From Amoebidium appalachense (Eukaryota > Ichthyosporea), in assembly GCA_963693365.1 (NCBI GenBank), contig CAVNZM010000001.1, forward strand, positions 18,166,001 through 18,230,000: a DNA stretch of 64,000 nucleotides. Reading direction: 5' to 3'. The translations under genes were made by a program, and so were the position numbers. Shown here piece by piece: positions 19,760 through 33,089 of this stretch. The notes beneath the pieces are model-generated. The model saw only the letters and a program-made list of their open reading frames with translations. It was not told the origin of the DNA and ran no database searches. The number at the start of each line of letters is the position of its first letter. Positions within the stretch are counted from its first letter, which is position 1.

Positions 19760-21610
19760 ATGGACACGAAAAAGGGAACGCCACCTATGGCGTCTGCAGC
19801 TGCAGCCATCAACACAGACTCCATCAACGCTCCACCAGTCGACTCGAGCGTTTCACACAACGAAAGTCAGCAGGAAGCCATTCCCTGCCCCGTCATTTCC
19901 AACTACATTTCCACCTTCGACGGTAAAGCCTGGCCCGAAAAACTGCAGCAAGAAACAGCCAAGGATGCACGGAAACAACACGTTGCATACACCGTAGTGT
20001 CCATTTTCACCGTTTTCCTGTGCACCACATTCCTCTGGCTACCGTGGATTTCACGCACGGCGCTCCTTGCAACGCTCATTCTCGCTGCCCTGCAGACGTT
20101 GGTCCATTTGGTCCTACCCTCGTGGTACTTCATAGTGAGATTTGCACTTTTGGGCCTGAAATTGTGTGATTTTTCCCAGTTTCAATGCAGTTTTCACGAG
20201 GAAAAGAGCACCGATCGTGAGGAGAAGAATGGTGAAGCTATTGTGGACCTGAGTGCTGTGCTCAAGCCACCCACCACGAATCACCTCGTTGTAATCCCCA
20301 TCCACAGGGAGCCCATCGACACACTTCTTTCCAACATCCGCTCAATAGCCCTGCGGCAAAAATCACCCACCACAAAGCTCGTAGTATGGCTCGCCCTAGA
20401 GGAAAAGAGTGCAATTCGTGAAGACGTCGGCCCCGTTAATGAGGTTGTTGGTAAGCAAATAGCAGAGTGGGTGGGTGAGGATGCACCAGAATTCATTGGG
20501 TTTGGCTACAGCATTCATCCTTTCCGTCTCCCTGGTGAGCAACCCGGTCTAGCGTCGAACCTCGCATGGGCACTACCACGTGCAGTGAACTATGCGGTAA
20601 ACGAACTGAAAATCCCCGTGGAGTCACTCGTTATCACCAAGGCAGACACAGACAGTCTCCTCCACCGTTTCTTCTTTGAGCATCTCTCGCAAGAACTGCG
20701 TGCACTTTCACAGGAGCAACGTCTTTGCACATTTTGGCAACCGGTCATTGCATTCAACGCCGAAAATTGGCCCCAACTGACGATAGTAAACCAGAACCTC
20801 GCCATCCCTCGCTCTGTGATTACCTCCAGTCTTCTTTGCGGGTTTGACATGTACACGGTGTCTGTTTATTCCTACCCAGCGCAGATTCTAATCGAGTCTA
20901 TGGAGCGTGCGATTGCCTCGCAAGATCCACGCAAGTTCTTGTACCACTCGGCACACGTAGGCGAGGATGCCCATGCGTTTTTGACAGCATTTATCCAGTC
21001 GGGGGGGAAGGCGTGCATCCGGCCAGCCATGGTGGTAGTGAACAGCTGTGTGGAGGGGGTGGCCAAGGACGGGGGCAGTGTGGCTGCGGCTGAGCGGGCT
21101 GCCTTGTGGGCACAGGCCCGTCGCTGGTACATGCAGGTATGGGCCGTTCTCAAAGTTTGTTGGCTGTTTGGTGTAGTTCGCCACTAAGGGGCGCTGGCCA
21201 TGGTGATTCCTGGGCAGGGGAAGGGTAAATTTTGGATGATGGGGTGAGACGGGAAAAGGGGGGGAGGGGGAGGTGGTGGGGAGAGAGGGGGCTGAGGACG
21301 GGGGAGAGGGGGGGGGGGGGGGGGGGAGGTTGTGCTTATTAGATGGCTCTGCAAGCACTATGCTGCAACACGATGCCTCATCAAATATACCTCCCCCCCC
21401 CCCTCCCCCTTCCTCTCTTGGCTCGTTCGGGAACACAAAATGAAGTAGTAGTAATACTTATGAACCAATGGCCAACTGACACCTTCCCCCTTACTTTTCC
21501 CCAGAGCTTGGACTCTCTCTTTCTCAACACAATATCATCTCGTTCTCTCCATCCCTCTCTCTTAAAGTTTCTCTCCTCTCCTCCCCCCCTCCTCTAGCCC
21601 TTGCTTGCTT

Positions 21611-21670
<60 letters not shown>

Positions 21671-22252
21671 CTCCTTCCCTGTCTCCCCCCCCCCTCTCTC
21701 TCTTAATCTCTTTCACCCCCCCTCCCCCTCTTTCTTTTGCTCGTACCGATTAATCTAGGGTTCACCTGTAGAGCCCTCCCTCCCCCCCCCACTCTCCCCC
21801 TTCCCTACCTGCTAGCTCTCCCTGATATTTTCTGGCTCGCGCAAGCCTAAACCTGTCCTTCTTGGTTCAGCTCCCCACCCCCTCCCCCCCCTCCCCCCCC
21901 CCCCCCCCCAAAGGCTTTTGTTACCCCATTCCTCCCCTTCTCCCCCCCCCCCCCCCCCTCCCCTCTCCACCAGATAAAAACTCCCTTTTACCGACTCCTT
22001 GGTCCCATTCTCTCTCTTTCCCTCCCCCCCCCCCCCCCCCCCCCCCCCTTTCCTTCTCCCCCTCTCGCTCCCCCCTCCCCCCCTCCACCCCCATCTTCCT
22101 CCCACGTTTTGACCGAACACGCACTCACACATATACTCTATCCAATTGATATGCCTAGCGAAATGTACATTAGTGTGTCCGTCATGCACACACTGACAAA
22201 ATGACATTTGGGGCGCCCACGAACACACACACACACACAGACACACATACTG

Positions 22253-22314
<62 letters not shown>

Positions 22315-22833
22315 GCACGCACACAGGTGCACCAAGAGTGCGGCTTCCTCATAGCCAACAGCATCAGCAACCCCCAGGGCCCCATCTACGCTCTGCGTGT
22401 CCTTCTATGGGTGGCCCTGTACGTGCAGCAAAACCTCATGACTGGTTTCATCCAAATTACTGCCACCTTCGCCCCTCTTTACGGCTGGCTGGTGGGGTTG
22501 TACTATTGGAACGATGACTTCTCATCCGAGTCTAGTCTCAAGTGGGTGTACACCTATTGGATGTGGATATGTATCGGCATGACAATCATGGCGTTTGCAA
22601 TGATGGGCGCGGCACGTGTGTGCGGGCTTTTGGTGTGGGACAGGTTGGTGTGTAAGGAGGGTGCAATGGGTAAAGGTCTACCGTATGTGAGGTGTGTGTC
22701 GGGTTCTTGGGGCGCGGTGTGTGCATTTTTGGGGGTTCCCTTTACGATGGTGGGTATGGTGTTTCAGTCGTTTGCTTCCATCTCTGGGATGGTTTCGGTG
22801 GTTGTGCACGGGAATGCAGCTGTAACGCATTGA
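19760..22833 (+). CDS. Membrane glycosyltransferase family 2 (DxD / ED / QxxRW type)
   Basis: Two exons, 19760-21136 and 22327-22833, joined in phase 0 (GTATGG donor; acceptor at the end of a CA tract); 627 aa. Residues 1-70 are polar. A hydrophobic segment at about 76-131 forms one or two membrane helices. The catalytic GT-A region follows: PTTNHLVVIPIHREP starts the nucleotide-binding fold, KADTDSL gives the metal-binding DxD (Asp296/Asp298), HVGEDAH gives the acidic ED (401-403), and QARRW (452-456) is the acceptor-site motif shared with cellulose, chitin and hyaluronan synthases. Exon 2 encodes a hydrophobic C-terminal part with several more membrane helices. Such enzymes polymerise or transfer sugars from nucleotide-sugar donors at a membrane; the sugar cannot be told. 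The 1.2-kb intron is almost entirely simple sequence. Confidence 0.85.
21613..22310. repeat. CT, C/G and CA repeats in the GT2 intron
   Basis: (CT)n at 21613-21666; C-rich tracts at 21865-22085; (CA)n at about 22255-22310 that leads directly into the 3' splice site at 22325-22326. Confidence 0.95.
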
Positions 22834-24192
<1,359 letters not shown>

Positions 24193-24587
24193 ATTGGCTT
24201 GCTGATGCAGAGCAGTTGTGATTGGTTGCTCGCACTAGCGGCTTTAGATCTTAGTGAGGGGCTTTGATTGGTCGAAGTGACATTCCATCCTAGCCTGAAC
24301 ACCAGGGCTCGCCTTGGCAAGGTTTTGCAGCAGTGCAGATCTCGGGAAGTTGTATCCTTTCAGGTCAGTGTTCCGCTTAAAAATAATAATATAACCTTTC
24401 ATTAAGATAGAATGAAACTATTAAGCAGTTATATGACACCATTTGTTTATAGATCGTGCATTCTAACCCTGAATAGACATGCACATTGTCAACCAAAGCG
24501 GCCAATGCCAAAGGTAGATCTACGTAACTTGAGCAGCTTGGAAACAGCCAATCATAATCATTTTGCCATCCGTGCCGTCTATATAAA
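24193..24587 (+). promoter_or_regulatory. CCAAT-cluster and TATA promoter of the GH114-like gene
   Basis: ATTGG at 24193, 24221 and 24267; CCAAT at 24502-24506 and 24548-24552; TATATAAA at 24580-24587. The last CCAAT is about 28 bases before the TATA box. The first ATG follows at 24734. Confidence 0.65.
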
Positions 24588-24732
24588 TGAACACCTTGCG
24601 CCTCATTCTCCTCAGTTTTCCGTTTCACCTGTTGAACACAGAAGTCCAACAAAACAGTTCACACCCTTTTATATTTAAGCTATATTCTATCACAGCAACG
24701 GATTTCTTTATGTGTCTTCCATAAAGACGTAA

Positions 24733-25503
24733 AATGACACCTGCAATTTTCTATTCGCGTGTATTGCTCTCACAAGCGCACTTCCTGCACACCGACGACC
24801 CAGGAGACCAGGGGGCCTCCACTCCGGCGCTAGCCGGGCAAACCTGGCATGGGGAAACATCGACTCTGCGTCTGACGCACATGGAAAGAATGCCGTTATT
24901 ATTGACCTCGACAAAAGCAACGGGAACCCAGGCTCGTTCTCTGGCTCCACGGTTGTGTGCTACATGACTGCAGGCACCGTTGAGAGCTGGCGGTCTGATT
25001 CGTCCAGCTTCAAACCCTACACCAGCGAGAAGTCAAAGTATTCCGGCGAGACTTGGCTCGATGTGACCCAATGGCGTTCCTTCGCCCCACTCATGGACAA
25101 GCGCATGAAACGCATGGCTGATGCCGGCGGCTGCGACGCCATCGAAGCCGACAACGTCGACTGCTTTCTTCACCAAGGTGTTGACGGCGCATTGCAGTCA
25201 CAACTCAAACAGAGCGAGACAGAGTATGCACGGTGGCTGGCCCAAACGGCACACAGCAAGGGCTTAAAGATTGGCCTCAAGAACGCACTCGAAATCATGA
25301 AGAGCCTTGAGGGAAGCTTTGATTTTGCTATCAACGAGAGCTGCACGCGCTACAATGAATGTAGCTATTACAGCGGGTTCAAGTCGCACGGACAGGCCGT
25401 GTTTGGCGTGGAGTACTCCGATGGTTCGAGTGCTTGCAGCCAGGGTAGGAAGTATGGTATCAGCATGAAGTACAACTCGGGCAGTGGCTTCAAGGACTGT
25501 TAA
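24733..25503 (+). CDS. GH114-like glycosidase (endo-alpha-1,4-polygalactosaminidase family); 5' end frame-disrupted
   Basis: The frame is open from 24733 to TAA at 25501-25503, but its first in-frame ATG is only at 24964, inside a conserved motif. Family signatures are NAVIIDLD, VVCYMTAGTVESW, GETWLDV, the acidic active-site stretch GGCDAIEADNVDCF, INESC near 25335-25349, and a Cys-rich C-terminus (CSQGRK...FKDC). Known members cleave galactosaminogalactan-type polymers and are secreted. The likely start ATG at 24734 is in another frame. Right after it the main frame encodes a signal-peptide-like stretch (LFACIALTSALPA), so one missing T in TTTT at 24747-24750 would join them. The N-terminal Trp motif of the family is not clear in this frame. 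The cause may be an assembly error, a pseudogene or a missed short intron. No other exon was found. Confidence 0.65.
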   Translation, partial: NDTCNFLFACIALTSALPAHRRPRRPGGLHSGASRANLAWGNIDSASDAHGKNAVIIDLDKSNGNPGSFSGSTVVCYMTAGTVESWRSDSSSFKPYTSEKSKYSGETWLDVTQWRSFAPLMDKRMKRMADAGGCDAIEADNVDCFLHQGVDGALQSQLKQSETEYARWLAQTAHSKGLKIGLKNALEIMKSLEGSFDFAINESCTRYNECSYYSGFKSHGQAVFGVEYSDGSSACSQGRKYGISMKYNSGSGFKDC

Positions 25504-26155
25504 ACAACATTTGTTGGCCATGGTTGCACCAACCTTCTTGTTGGCCGGGCATTACATGAATGAACGGATAGTATTTTTTCTTATGTGAAGCAACATGTAC
25601 ATAGATTCTGAAGTTCTCTACTCGCCGGTTGCGAGATAAGAACGCTTTCTCATGAGCAGTTATGTGCTGCTGGAATGGTATGATGCCATTCAGGCGCTAA
25701 TTTTGGCAACGGGCTTTAATACAACACAAAACAACTGTAAGTCTTAGGAAATCTTAACCCATGACATTGTGCTATTGTATGGCGTTTTTGGGAATCGACC
25801 CTTTTTTCTTTGCTAGTTTTTGATAATAGCTACTAACAATCATGTCTGTTGTTGATATACATAAATGATGGTATCGCGCTGGATGCTGCCACAAACACAA
25901 AAACAATTCAAAATAACAGAATAATCTGCAAAGAAGTGCATGTGGAGTTTTATGACTGTCTCCGTACTTGAAGGTCTCAAATATCCATAAATTGTTGGCC
26001 CCTTCTATGCCTCCCGAAAGTAACATTTGTACCATCCAGCGGGCCAAAGATAAGGAACAAATTTACCTTACATTGATCAATTGAACAATGATTAGTGGCC
26101 ACCCTTGGTTTTTGAATTTTTTTCCAAACCCTGGAACCCGCCCGCGCTAAACAGG
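25504..26155. other. Non-coding sequence downstream of the GH114-like gene
   Basis: AT-balanced sequence with no recognised gene. Minus-strand frames near 25772-26100 are open but lack start, splice or family signals. Confidence 0.5.
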
Positions 26156-26156
26156 T

Positions 26157-26670
<514 letters not shown>

Positions 26671-26697
26671 CACCCGAATAAGACCCCAGCCACATCG

Positions 26698-27173
26698 GCA
26701 GAGTTACTTTATTTTGCAAAAAGCAGAATTATCAAGCAGAATTATTCAGCAAAAGCAGAATTATTCTGCAAAAGCGAAATTCTTTTGCTAAAGCAGAATT
26801 ATTCTGCAAACAGTCGGATTATTCTGCTAAAAGCAGAATTGTTCTGGTAGAAGCAGAGTTATTCTGCTTGAAGCAAGTTTATCCTGCTGCCGGGAGCAGA
26901 ATTCCTCTTTTTGCGGAATAGACCTGCGAACAGCAGAATAATTCTGCCGTTTCCAGAGTGTTTCTGCTTCTGCAGAATATTCTGGTTCTAGCAGAATAAT
27001 TCTGCTTTTGCAGGTGAATTCTTCATCTAGCAGAATAATTCTGCTCTTGCAAATTAATTCTGCTTTTAGCGAGATAATTCTACTTTTGCAGAATAACTCT
27101 GCTTTTAGCAGAATAATTCTGCTTTTAACAGAATAATTCTGCCCGGATCGAGTTGACTCTTCCTATGTGGTTG
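26698..27173. repeat. Array of the palindrome GCAGAATWATTCTGC with a conserved tail (copy 1)
   Basis: About 20 degenerate units of roughly 20-25 bp. At least six are perfect 15-mers reading GCAGAATAATTCTGC or its complement GCAGAATTATTCTGC. Units are separated by short AAAG/TTTTAG linkers. The array ends at 27142 and is followed by a 30-bp tail (27144-27173) that recurs after the second array at 61859-61888. Confidence 0.85.
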
Positions 27174-27792
27174 GGCCCTCAACTTGCACACTCACACACA
27201 CACTCACACACAAACAAGTACCCATACGAGCATCCACACACACACACATGTCTGATATGAACACCCACGTAATTGCACAGACACATGGTATGTAGGCGTG
27301 CATGTTGTCCCGTACCCAGTTGTGTGCTTGCCTATGTAAGTGCGCAATATAGCTACTGGGCATGTGTATGTGTGTGCGTGCAAAGGTGCGTAAAAAAGGT
27401 GTCTGTGCATATATGTGTGTGTACATGATTGTGTGGTGCTTGTGCGTGTGTGAGTGTGTATAACACGCTGCTGATGCATGCCTGTGTGTGTGTGGGTGTG
27501 TGTGTCCATGGGTTAATTTGTGCATGCCCTGGTGGGTCACGTACGAGTATAGACAGGATCGTGGCTGTGTGTGGGTGGGTGGGTATCGTCCTGTGTGTGT
27601 GTCCGTGCATGCAACGACGAATCTTGCTCTCTCAACCCCCATCTCGCCCTACCTTCGACCCTCCCAGGCACACAGTTCTCCCTGGGGAACGAAAAGAGGT
27701 GGAGTTGGGGGTAGGTGGGTGGGTGGGTGGGTGGTGTGGGGCGGGGGCGGGGTGGGGTGGGGCTCGGGAGGGGGGGGGGGGGGGGGGGGGGG
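27174..27792. repeat. Diverged CA/TG-rich sequence ending in GGGT and G runs
   Basis: Mixed ACAC, TGTG and GGTG sequence with no normal coding frame; it leads into the first poly-G boundary of the 202-bp array. Confidence 0.7.
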
Positions 27793-27964
27793 TAAAGGCT
27801 AACACAGAAAACGACAAAACCATAACGCAATTCAGAAAGACCTATCTCGACTCGTTATTGCGCAGCGCATAGTTTGACAAGAGCCCAAGGTTGCGCTTTG
27901 ACAAATGTAGGCGATATGGGGATGGGGGGTAGGGCGGCAGGGGGGGTGGGGTGGTGGTGGTGGT

Positions 27965-27996
<32 letters not shown>

Positions 27997-28165
27997 AAAG
28001 GCTAACACAGAAAACGACAAAACCATAACGCAATTCAGAAAGACCTATCTCGACTCGTTATTGCGCAGCGCATAGTTTGACAAGAGCCCAAGGTTGCGCT
28101 TTGACAAATGTAGGCGATATGGGGATGGGGGGTAGGGCGGCGGGGGGGGTGGGGTGGTGGTGGGT

Positions 28166-28198
<33 letters not shown>

Positions 28199-28791
28199 AA
28201 AGGCTAACACAGAAAACGACAAAACCATAACGCAATTCAGAAAGACCTATCTCGACTCGTTATTGCGCAGCGCATAGTTTGACAAGAGCCCAAGGTTGCG
28301 CTTTGACAAATGTAGGCAATATGGGGATGGGGGGTAGGGCGGCGGGGGGGGGGGGGTGGGGTGGTGGTGGTGGTGGGGGGGGGGGGGGGGGGGGGGGGGT
28401 AAAGGCTAACACAGAAAACGACAAAACCATAACGCAATTCAGAAAGACCTATCTCGACTCGTTATTGCGCAGCGCATAGTTTGACAAGAGCCCAAGGTTG
28501 CGCTTTGACAAATGTAGGCAATATGGGGATGGGGGGTAGGGCGGCGGGGGGGGGGGGGTGGTGGTGGTGGTGGTGGTGGGGGGGGGGGGGGGGGGGGGTA
28601 AAGGCTAACACAGAAAACGACAAAACCATAACGCAATTCAGAAAGACCTATCTCGACTCGTTATTGCGCAGCGCATAGTTTGACAAGAGCCCAAGGTTGC
28701 GCTTTGACAAATGTAGGCAATATGGGGATGGGGGGTAGGGGCGGCGGGGGGGTGGGGTGGTGGTGGTGGTGGTGGTGGTGGTGGTGGTGGT

Positions 28792-28829
<38 letters not shown>
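27793..28829. repeat. Tandem array of five ~202-bp units, each with a conserved core and a poly-G/TGG tail
   Basis: Cores begin with TAAAGGCTAACACAG at 27793, 27996, 28198, 28400 and 28599, so periods are 203, 202, 202 and 199. The ~140-bp core is almost invariant (a GCG/GCA change in TAGGCRATATGG is one of few variants). The tails differ in number of G and TGG units. The last tail ends at 28829. No start or splice context supports coding. Confidence 0.95.
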
Positions 28830-28830
<1 letters not shown>

Positions 28831-29005
28831 GCTGGGCAACGGGAAAAGAAGAGACAAACCTGAAGAAAGGGGACACCTGAATGCAAACATTACCTTGGAA
28901 TTTTTTGGTTAGCAAGTGTTTAGAAAGCCAATTAGATAAACTACTAGACGGTTTTCCACACTAGACACGGCCCTTTATATTTTTAATCGTATCATCGGCA
29001 CCGAC

Positions 29006-29087
29006 CTATCAATGCATCATAACTCCCTGAAGCTAAAGTGTCAATGTTATTTAGAGCAACAAGCTTGGGAGGGACGTTCGGAGCCAT
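29006..29087 (-). CDS. Possible first exon of an unidentified minus-strand gene
   Basis: ATG at 29087-29085 opens a 27-codon segment (MAPNVPPKLVALNNIDTLAS...) of normal composition ending at a GT (GTCGGT) in phase 1. No following exon was secured; leftward lies the poly-G tandem array. Weak evidence; a chance frame is quite possible. Confidence 0.15.
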
Positions 29088-29238
29088 AGAAATGGAGGTA
29101 GCAGACAAAAGGGAAGGGGGTGGAAAGGACGAAAGTGTGTATGTGTCGTGTGTGTGTGTCGTGTGTGTGTGTGTGTGCACGCGTGTGTGTGTGTGTGTTT
29201 GGGGGGAGGGGAGAGGGTGCGTGTTGTGTTTGTTTTTT

Positions 29239-29269
<31 letters not shown>

Positions 29270-29545
29270 AGGGGGTCAATTTTGGCATGCATGTTTTGGG
29301 CCCACGTAATGTGCTGTACATGTTTATTATTGTTGTCGACAAACTAAAAGTGATGCTGCAGCAGTAATCGTGTGCAAGACTCGGCCAACATGCATGACGT
29401 CGATTAGTACTCCCAAACAACAAGGTACAAAGAGAACTTGATTGTGCGATACAGGTTACATATTGTTAGTGTGTGTGATGATATGTGGAGAGCTATTGTA
29501 CACATTGCAGTATCTAGATCTCGTTGACGTGTCTGTGTGTGTGTG

Positions 29546-29607
<62 letters not shown>

Positions 29608-30187
29608 GGGTGTGTGTGTGCGTGTGTGTGTGCGTGCGCGTTTGCGTGGGTGCTTGCGTGCGTGTGTGTGTGCATGCATGCATGCGTGCACATGCGCGCG
29701 TGCGTGCGTGCGTCTTTGTACAAAAACGGTCAGCCTGTCCTCAGGGCATCAAACACATATTTATAATAAGTGCTCGGCACGTAATTGCACCAAAACAGGA
29801 GAGGAAAGTTCCGACATTCTCAACCGGTCTTAACTCGTAAAACTAGATATAAGTTTTAAAGGAGACTGAACCTTGCAAACCAGCTCTGAGAACTAAATTA
29901 TTGTATATACCCCCCCCCCCCCCCCACCCCCCCCCACCCCCCCTCTTTCCTGCCCCCCCCTTCCCCTCCCCCCCCTCCCCCCCCCCCCTCCCCCCCCCCC
30001 CCCCCCCCTCTCCCCCGCCCACCCTCCCCACCCGCCCCGCCCGCCCCAACCACCAAAACCACCGCCACCAACAACAACCCATTACCGTTGAAACCTGTGT
30101 ACGCATGTGCTGTAACTAAGGTAGCTAGAAAAAAAAACAAATCATACAGGAACATGCTAGATACAGAAAATAATATCATCAGCATCC
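29088..30187. repeat. Spacer with TG microsatellites and G/C runs
   Basis: TG-rich tract at 29135-29200, G run at 29240-29269, (TA)n/(GT)n with GCGT variants at 29530-29715, and C-rich tract at 29911-30010. No gene recognised. The lipid kinase transcript probably ends here. Confidence 0.8.
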
Positions 30188-30438
30188 CTAGGCCTTGCCA
30201 TGTGCCTTTGGAGGCAAAAAGACTTGGATTGCAGCGGCCTGTACTTCCACTGTGAAGGGCATCGAGTCAGCAGAGCCATGCATTGCACTAAAGTACCAAT
30301 AAGACACACAACTGTTTGTGTGTGCATGAAGTGGTCAGTTTTGTCCCTGGGCAGAGTGTGCATATGTGTGTCTCCCTCTGTGTGTGTATGCATGTGCGTG
30401 GGGGTCGGGGGGTGGGGGGGGGGGGGGGGGGGGGGGGC

Positions 30439-30533
<95 letters not shown>

Positions 30534-30742
30534 TGCGCGTGCGCGCCTATGCCTGTGTGTATGTGTGTGGGAAAGGGGGGAAGGAAGAGGGGAGGGGGGG
30601 GGGGGGGAAGGGACACAGAGAGGAAAGAGACGGGGGAGGGGGGGGGGGGAGGGGGGGGGGGGGGGGGAGAAGAGGGAAAGAGGGAAAGAGGGAGGGGTGG
30701 GGGGAAGGGAGAGAGAATGGGGCGCAGGAGGGGGGGAGCGAT

Positions 30743-30773
<31 letters not shown>

Positions 30774-30869
30774 GTTGATGTTGTTCTGTTACCATTTTTT
30801 CTGTTTTGGTGGTTGGGTGGTGTGTTGGCTTGTTGGTTGGCGTTTTTTCCCTATTTTCTCTTTTCCTTT

Positions 30870-30909
<40 letters not shown>

Positions 30910-30915
30910 TTTGCG

Positions 30916-30988
<73 letters not shown>

Positions 30989-31507
30989 TGTGTGTGTGTC
31001 GGACGGAGAAACGGAGAGAAAGAGCGCAGAAGAGGCAGGGCACGTACCGGTAAAGGGGTCCTTGTTGTGTTGCAGCTCCCCGTCCACGTTGATCACTCGG
31101 TGGTCTCTAAGGCTTTCCAGTGTCAACTTCTTGAAGCGAAATCTCTGAGCACCGACAGGCACCATGAGAAAAGAAACACATGCTAGACGTTCCAGGGAGA
31201 GGCACTCAGAGAACAAAGCAGAGAACCTTGTGAGGGTTCCGCCAAGAGGCGGGGGAGGGGGGGGGGAGGGGGGAGGGGGGAGGGGAATACAGATGCGACA
31301 CTCTAAAACTGATACAACTGAAGGGGAAAAGTCGAATTGGTTCAAACCATGCTCTGAGTTAGCCAATCCGAACGTACCAGGAGAATGACAATCGTGAATC
31401 TCGTTGAGAGGAAGGGGGAGAGGGGGAGGGGGGGGGGAGAGGAGGATAAAAATGCTCCACAGAGCTACAAAGTAACATTCACCCTGGGGAGGGTGGGGTG
31501 GATGGGT

Positions 31508-31553
<46 letters not shown>

Positions 31554-31662
31554 ATGTTTTACGGTTCGGCAAACGTGGAAGCGAAGATAAACAAACTACA
31601 TCAAAACAGAAGCAGAAACCGAAGATATTGGGAAGCAAGAAGCCGCTGCAACAAAACCATCA

Positions 31663-31697
<35 letters not shown>

Positions 31698-32127
31698 TTC
31701 CTCGTGCTCATAGCATATTGAATGTATATGTGAGGAACTCTCAAACCGGTATAAAGGAAAGAGAATTGGAAAGGAGGCGGCGTGGGCTTCTGCATGCCCA
31801 TATCGCTGTGTAGTTGTGTGTATGTGTGCATCCCCGGGGAGAGGGGGGTGGGGTGGGTGGGGTGGGGTGTGATGGGGGAGAAGGGGGAGGGGAGGAAGGG
31901 GGGAGGGGAGGTGGAAGGGGAGGGTTTAGCTACATCTATGCTGTGGTGGTAGAGCCAGCCGCCATTCTCCAGTTGCTGCATGCACCCAGCCATGGCCATG
32001 CGGCCCATGGAGTGTAGGGCCACCCCGTCAAGATAGCCATCGTCACACCGTGCCTGTGGTGCTGCCGGTGCTTGCTGCAAGCCCACAATAAATATTTCAG
32101 ATTGTTGATTATAAGAATATGGGATGC

Positions 32128-32165
<38 letters not shown>

Positions 32166-32419
32166 ACACACACACACCTCCTTCCCCTCCCCCTTCCCCC
32201 CGCGTCCCCGCCCAAAACACACACACCTCGTGTGATTGCTAGCATTACCGCTGTTTTTTTTGCATGTAAATACGGTGGTTGGTATTGTAAGGGAATAACG
32301 GTAAGGGGAGAGGGGTTGCAGCATCGATGAAAAACACAGCCAGAACCCCTCCTCCCCCCAAAAAACTCACACAGACACTCACGGGAAGAGCATAACGTCC
32401 ATTTCCTCACGTGTGTGTC

Positions 32420-32454
<35 letters not shown>

Positions 32455-33039
32455 TTCCCCCTCCCTGTCCACCGAGAACACAAACCCACATATGCGTGCA
32501 CAAAGAACTCCCACCCACACAACCATACAGCCACACACTCACCACGCACACACACACACAACACACACTCACAAACAACCACATCCACCCACCCACCCAC
32601 CCAACCACATCCAACCAACAACTGGCCACCCCCATCCCGCCACCACACACACACACCTCGCCTGTATGCTGGTTGTTCTGTATCTGTAGCATGTTCAGAT
32701 GTGCATATTCCTTCCTCACACCATCCACCGTCAACACCACCGGGTCACCGTAGTATCCCCCCAACACCTGGTGTCCTACAGCCAATTTGTAGCGTAGAGC
32801 ACCCAGCCAGCGCAACTGTGTGTGTGTGTGGGGGGGGGGGGGGGGGGGGGGGGGGTAGGGTGTGTGTGTGTGTTGGGGGGGGGAGGGGAGGGGGTAGGAT
32901 GTGTGTGTGTGGGGGGGGGGGGGGGGGGGAGGGGATGGTTAAGGGTGTGTGGGGGGGGGGGGGGGGGGGGGGGGGGGGGTAGGGTGTGTGTGTGTGTATG
33001 TGTGTGTGTGATTTGGGTGTGTGTTTTGGGTGTGTGAGT

Positions 33040-33089
<50 letters not shown>

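Noticed and set aside
25977-26100. Minus-strand frame (NLFLIFGPLDGTNVTFGRHRR)
   Set aside because: No start, splice signals or family match; it overlaps CA-repeat frames.
27793-28829. CRISPR-like array (regular repeats)
   Set aside because: The variable parts are G/TGG tails of low complexity, not unique spacers, and the genome is eukaryotic.
28077-28886. Repeated frames MTRAQGCALTNVG...VKANTENDKTITQF in the 202-bp array
   Set aside because: They exist only because the noncoding core is tandemly repeated; no promoter or splice context, and poly-G interrupts them.
32383-32405. Exon-like piece (EMDVMLFP) between two lipid kinase exons
   Set aside because: Its phase cannot connect to the next exon with a GT donor, while exons 32815-32657 and 32074-31934 join directly in phase 0 and restore the family motif.
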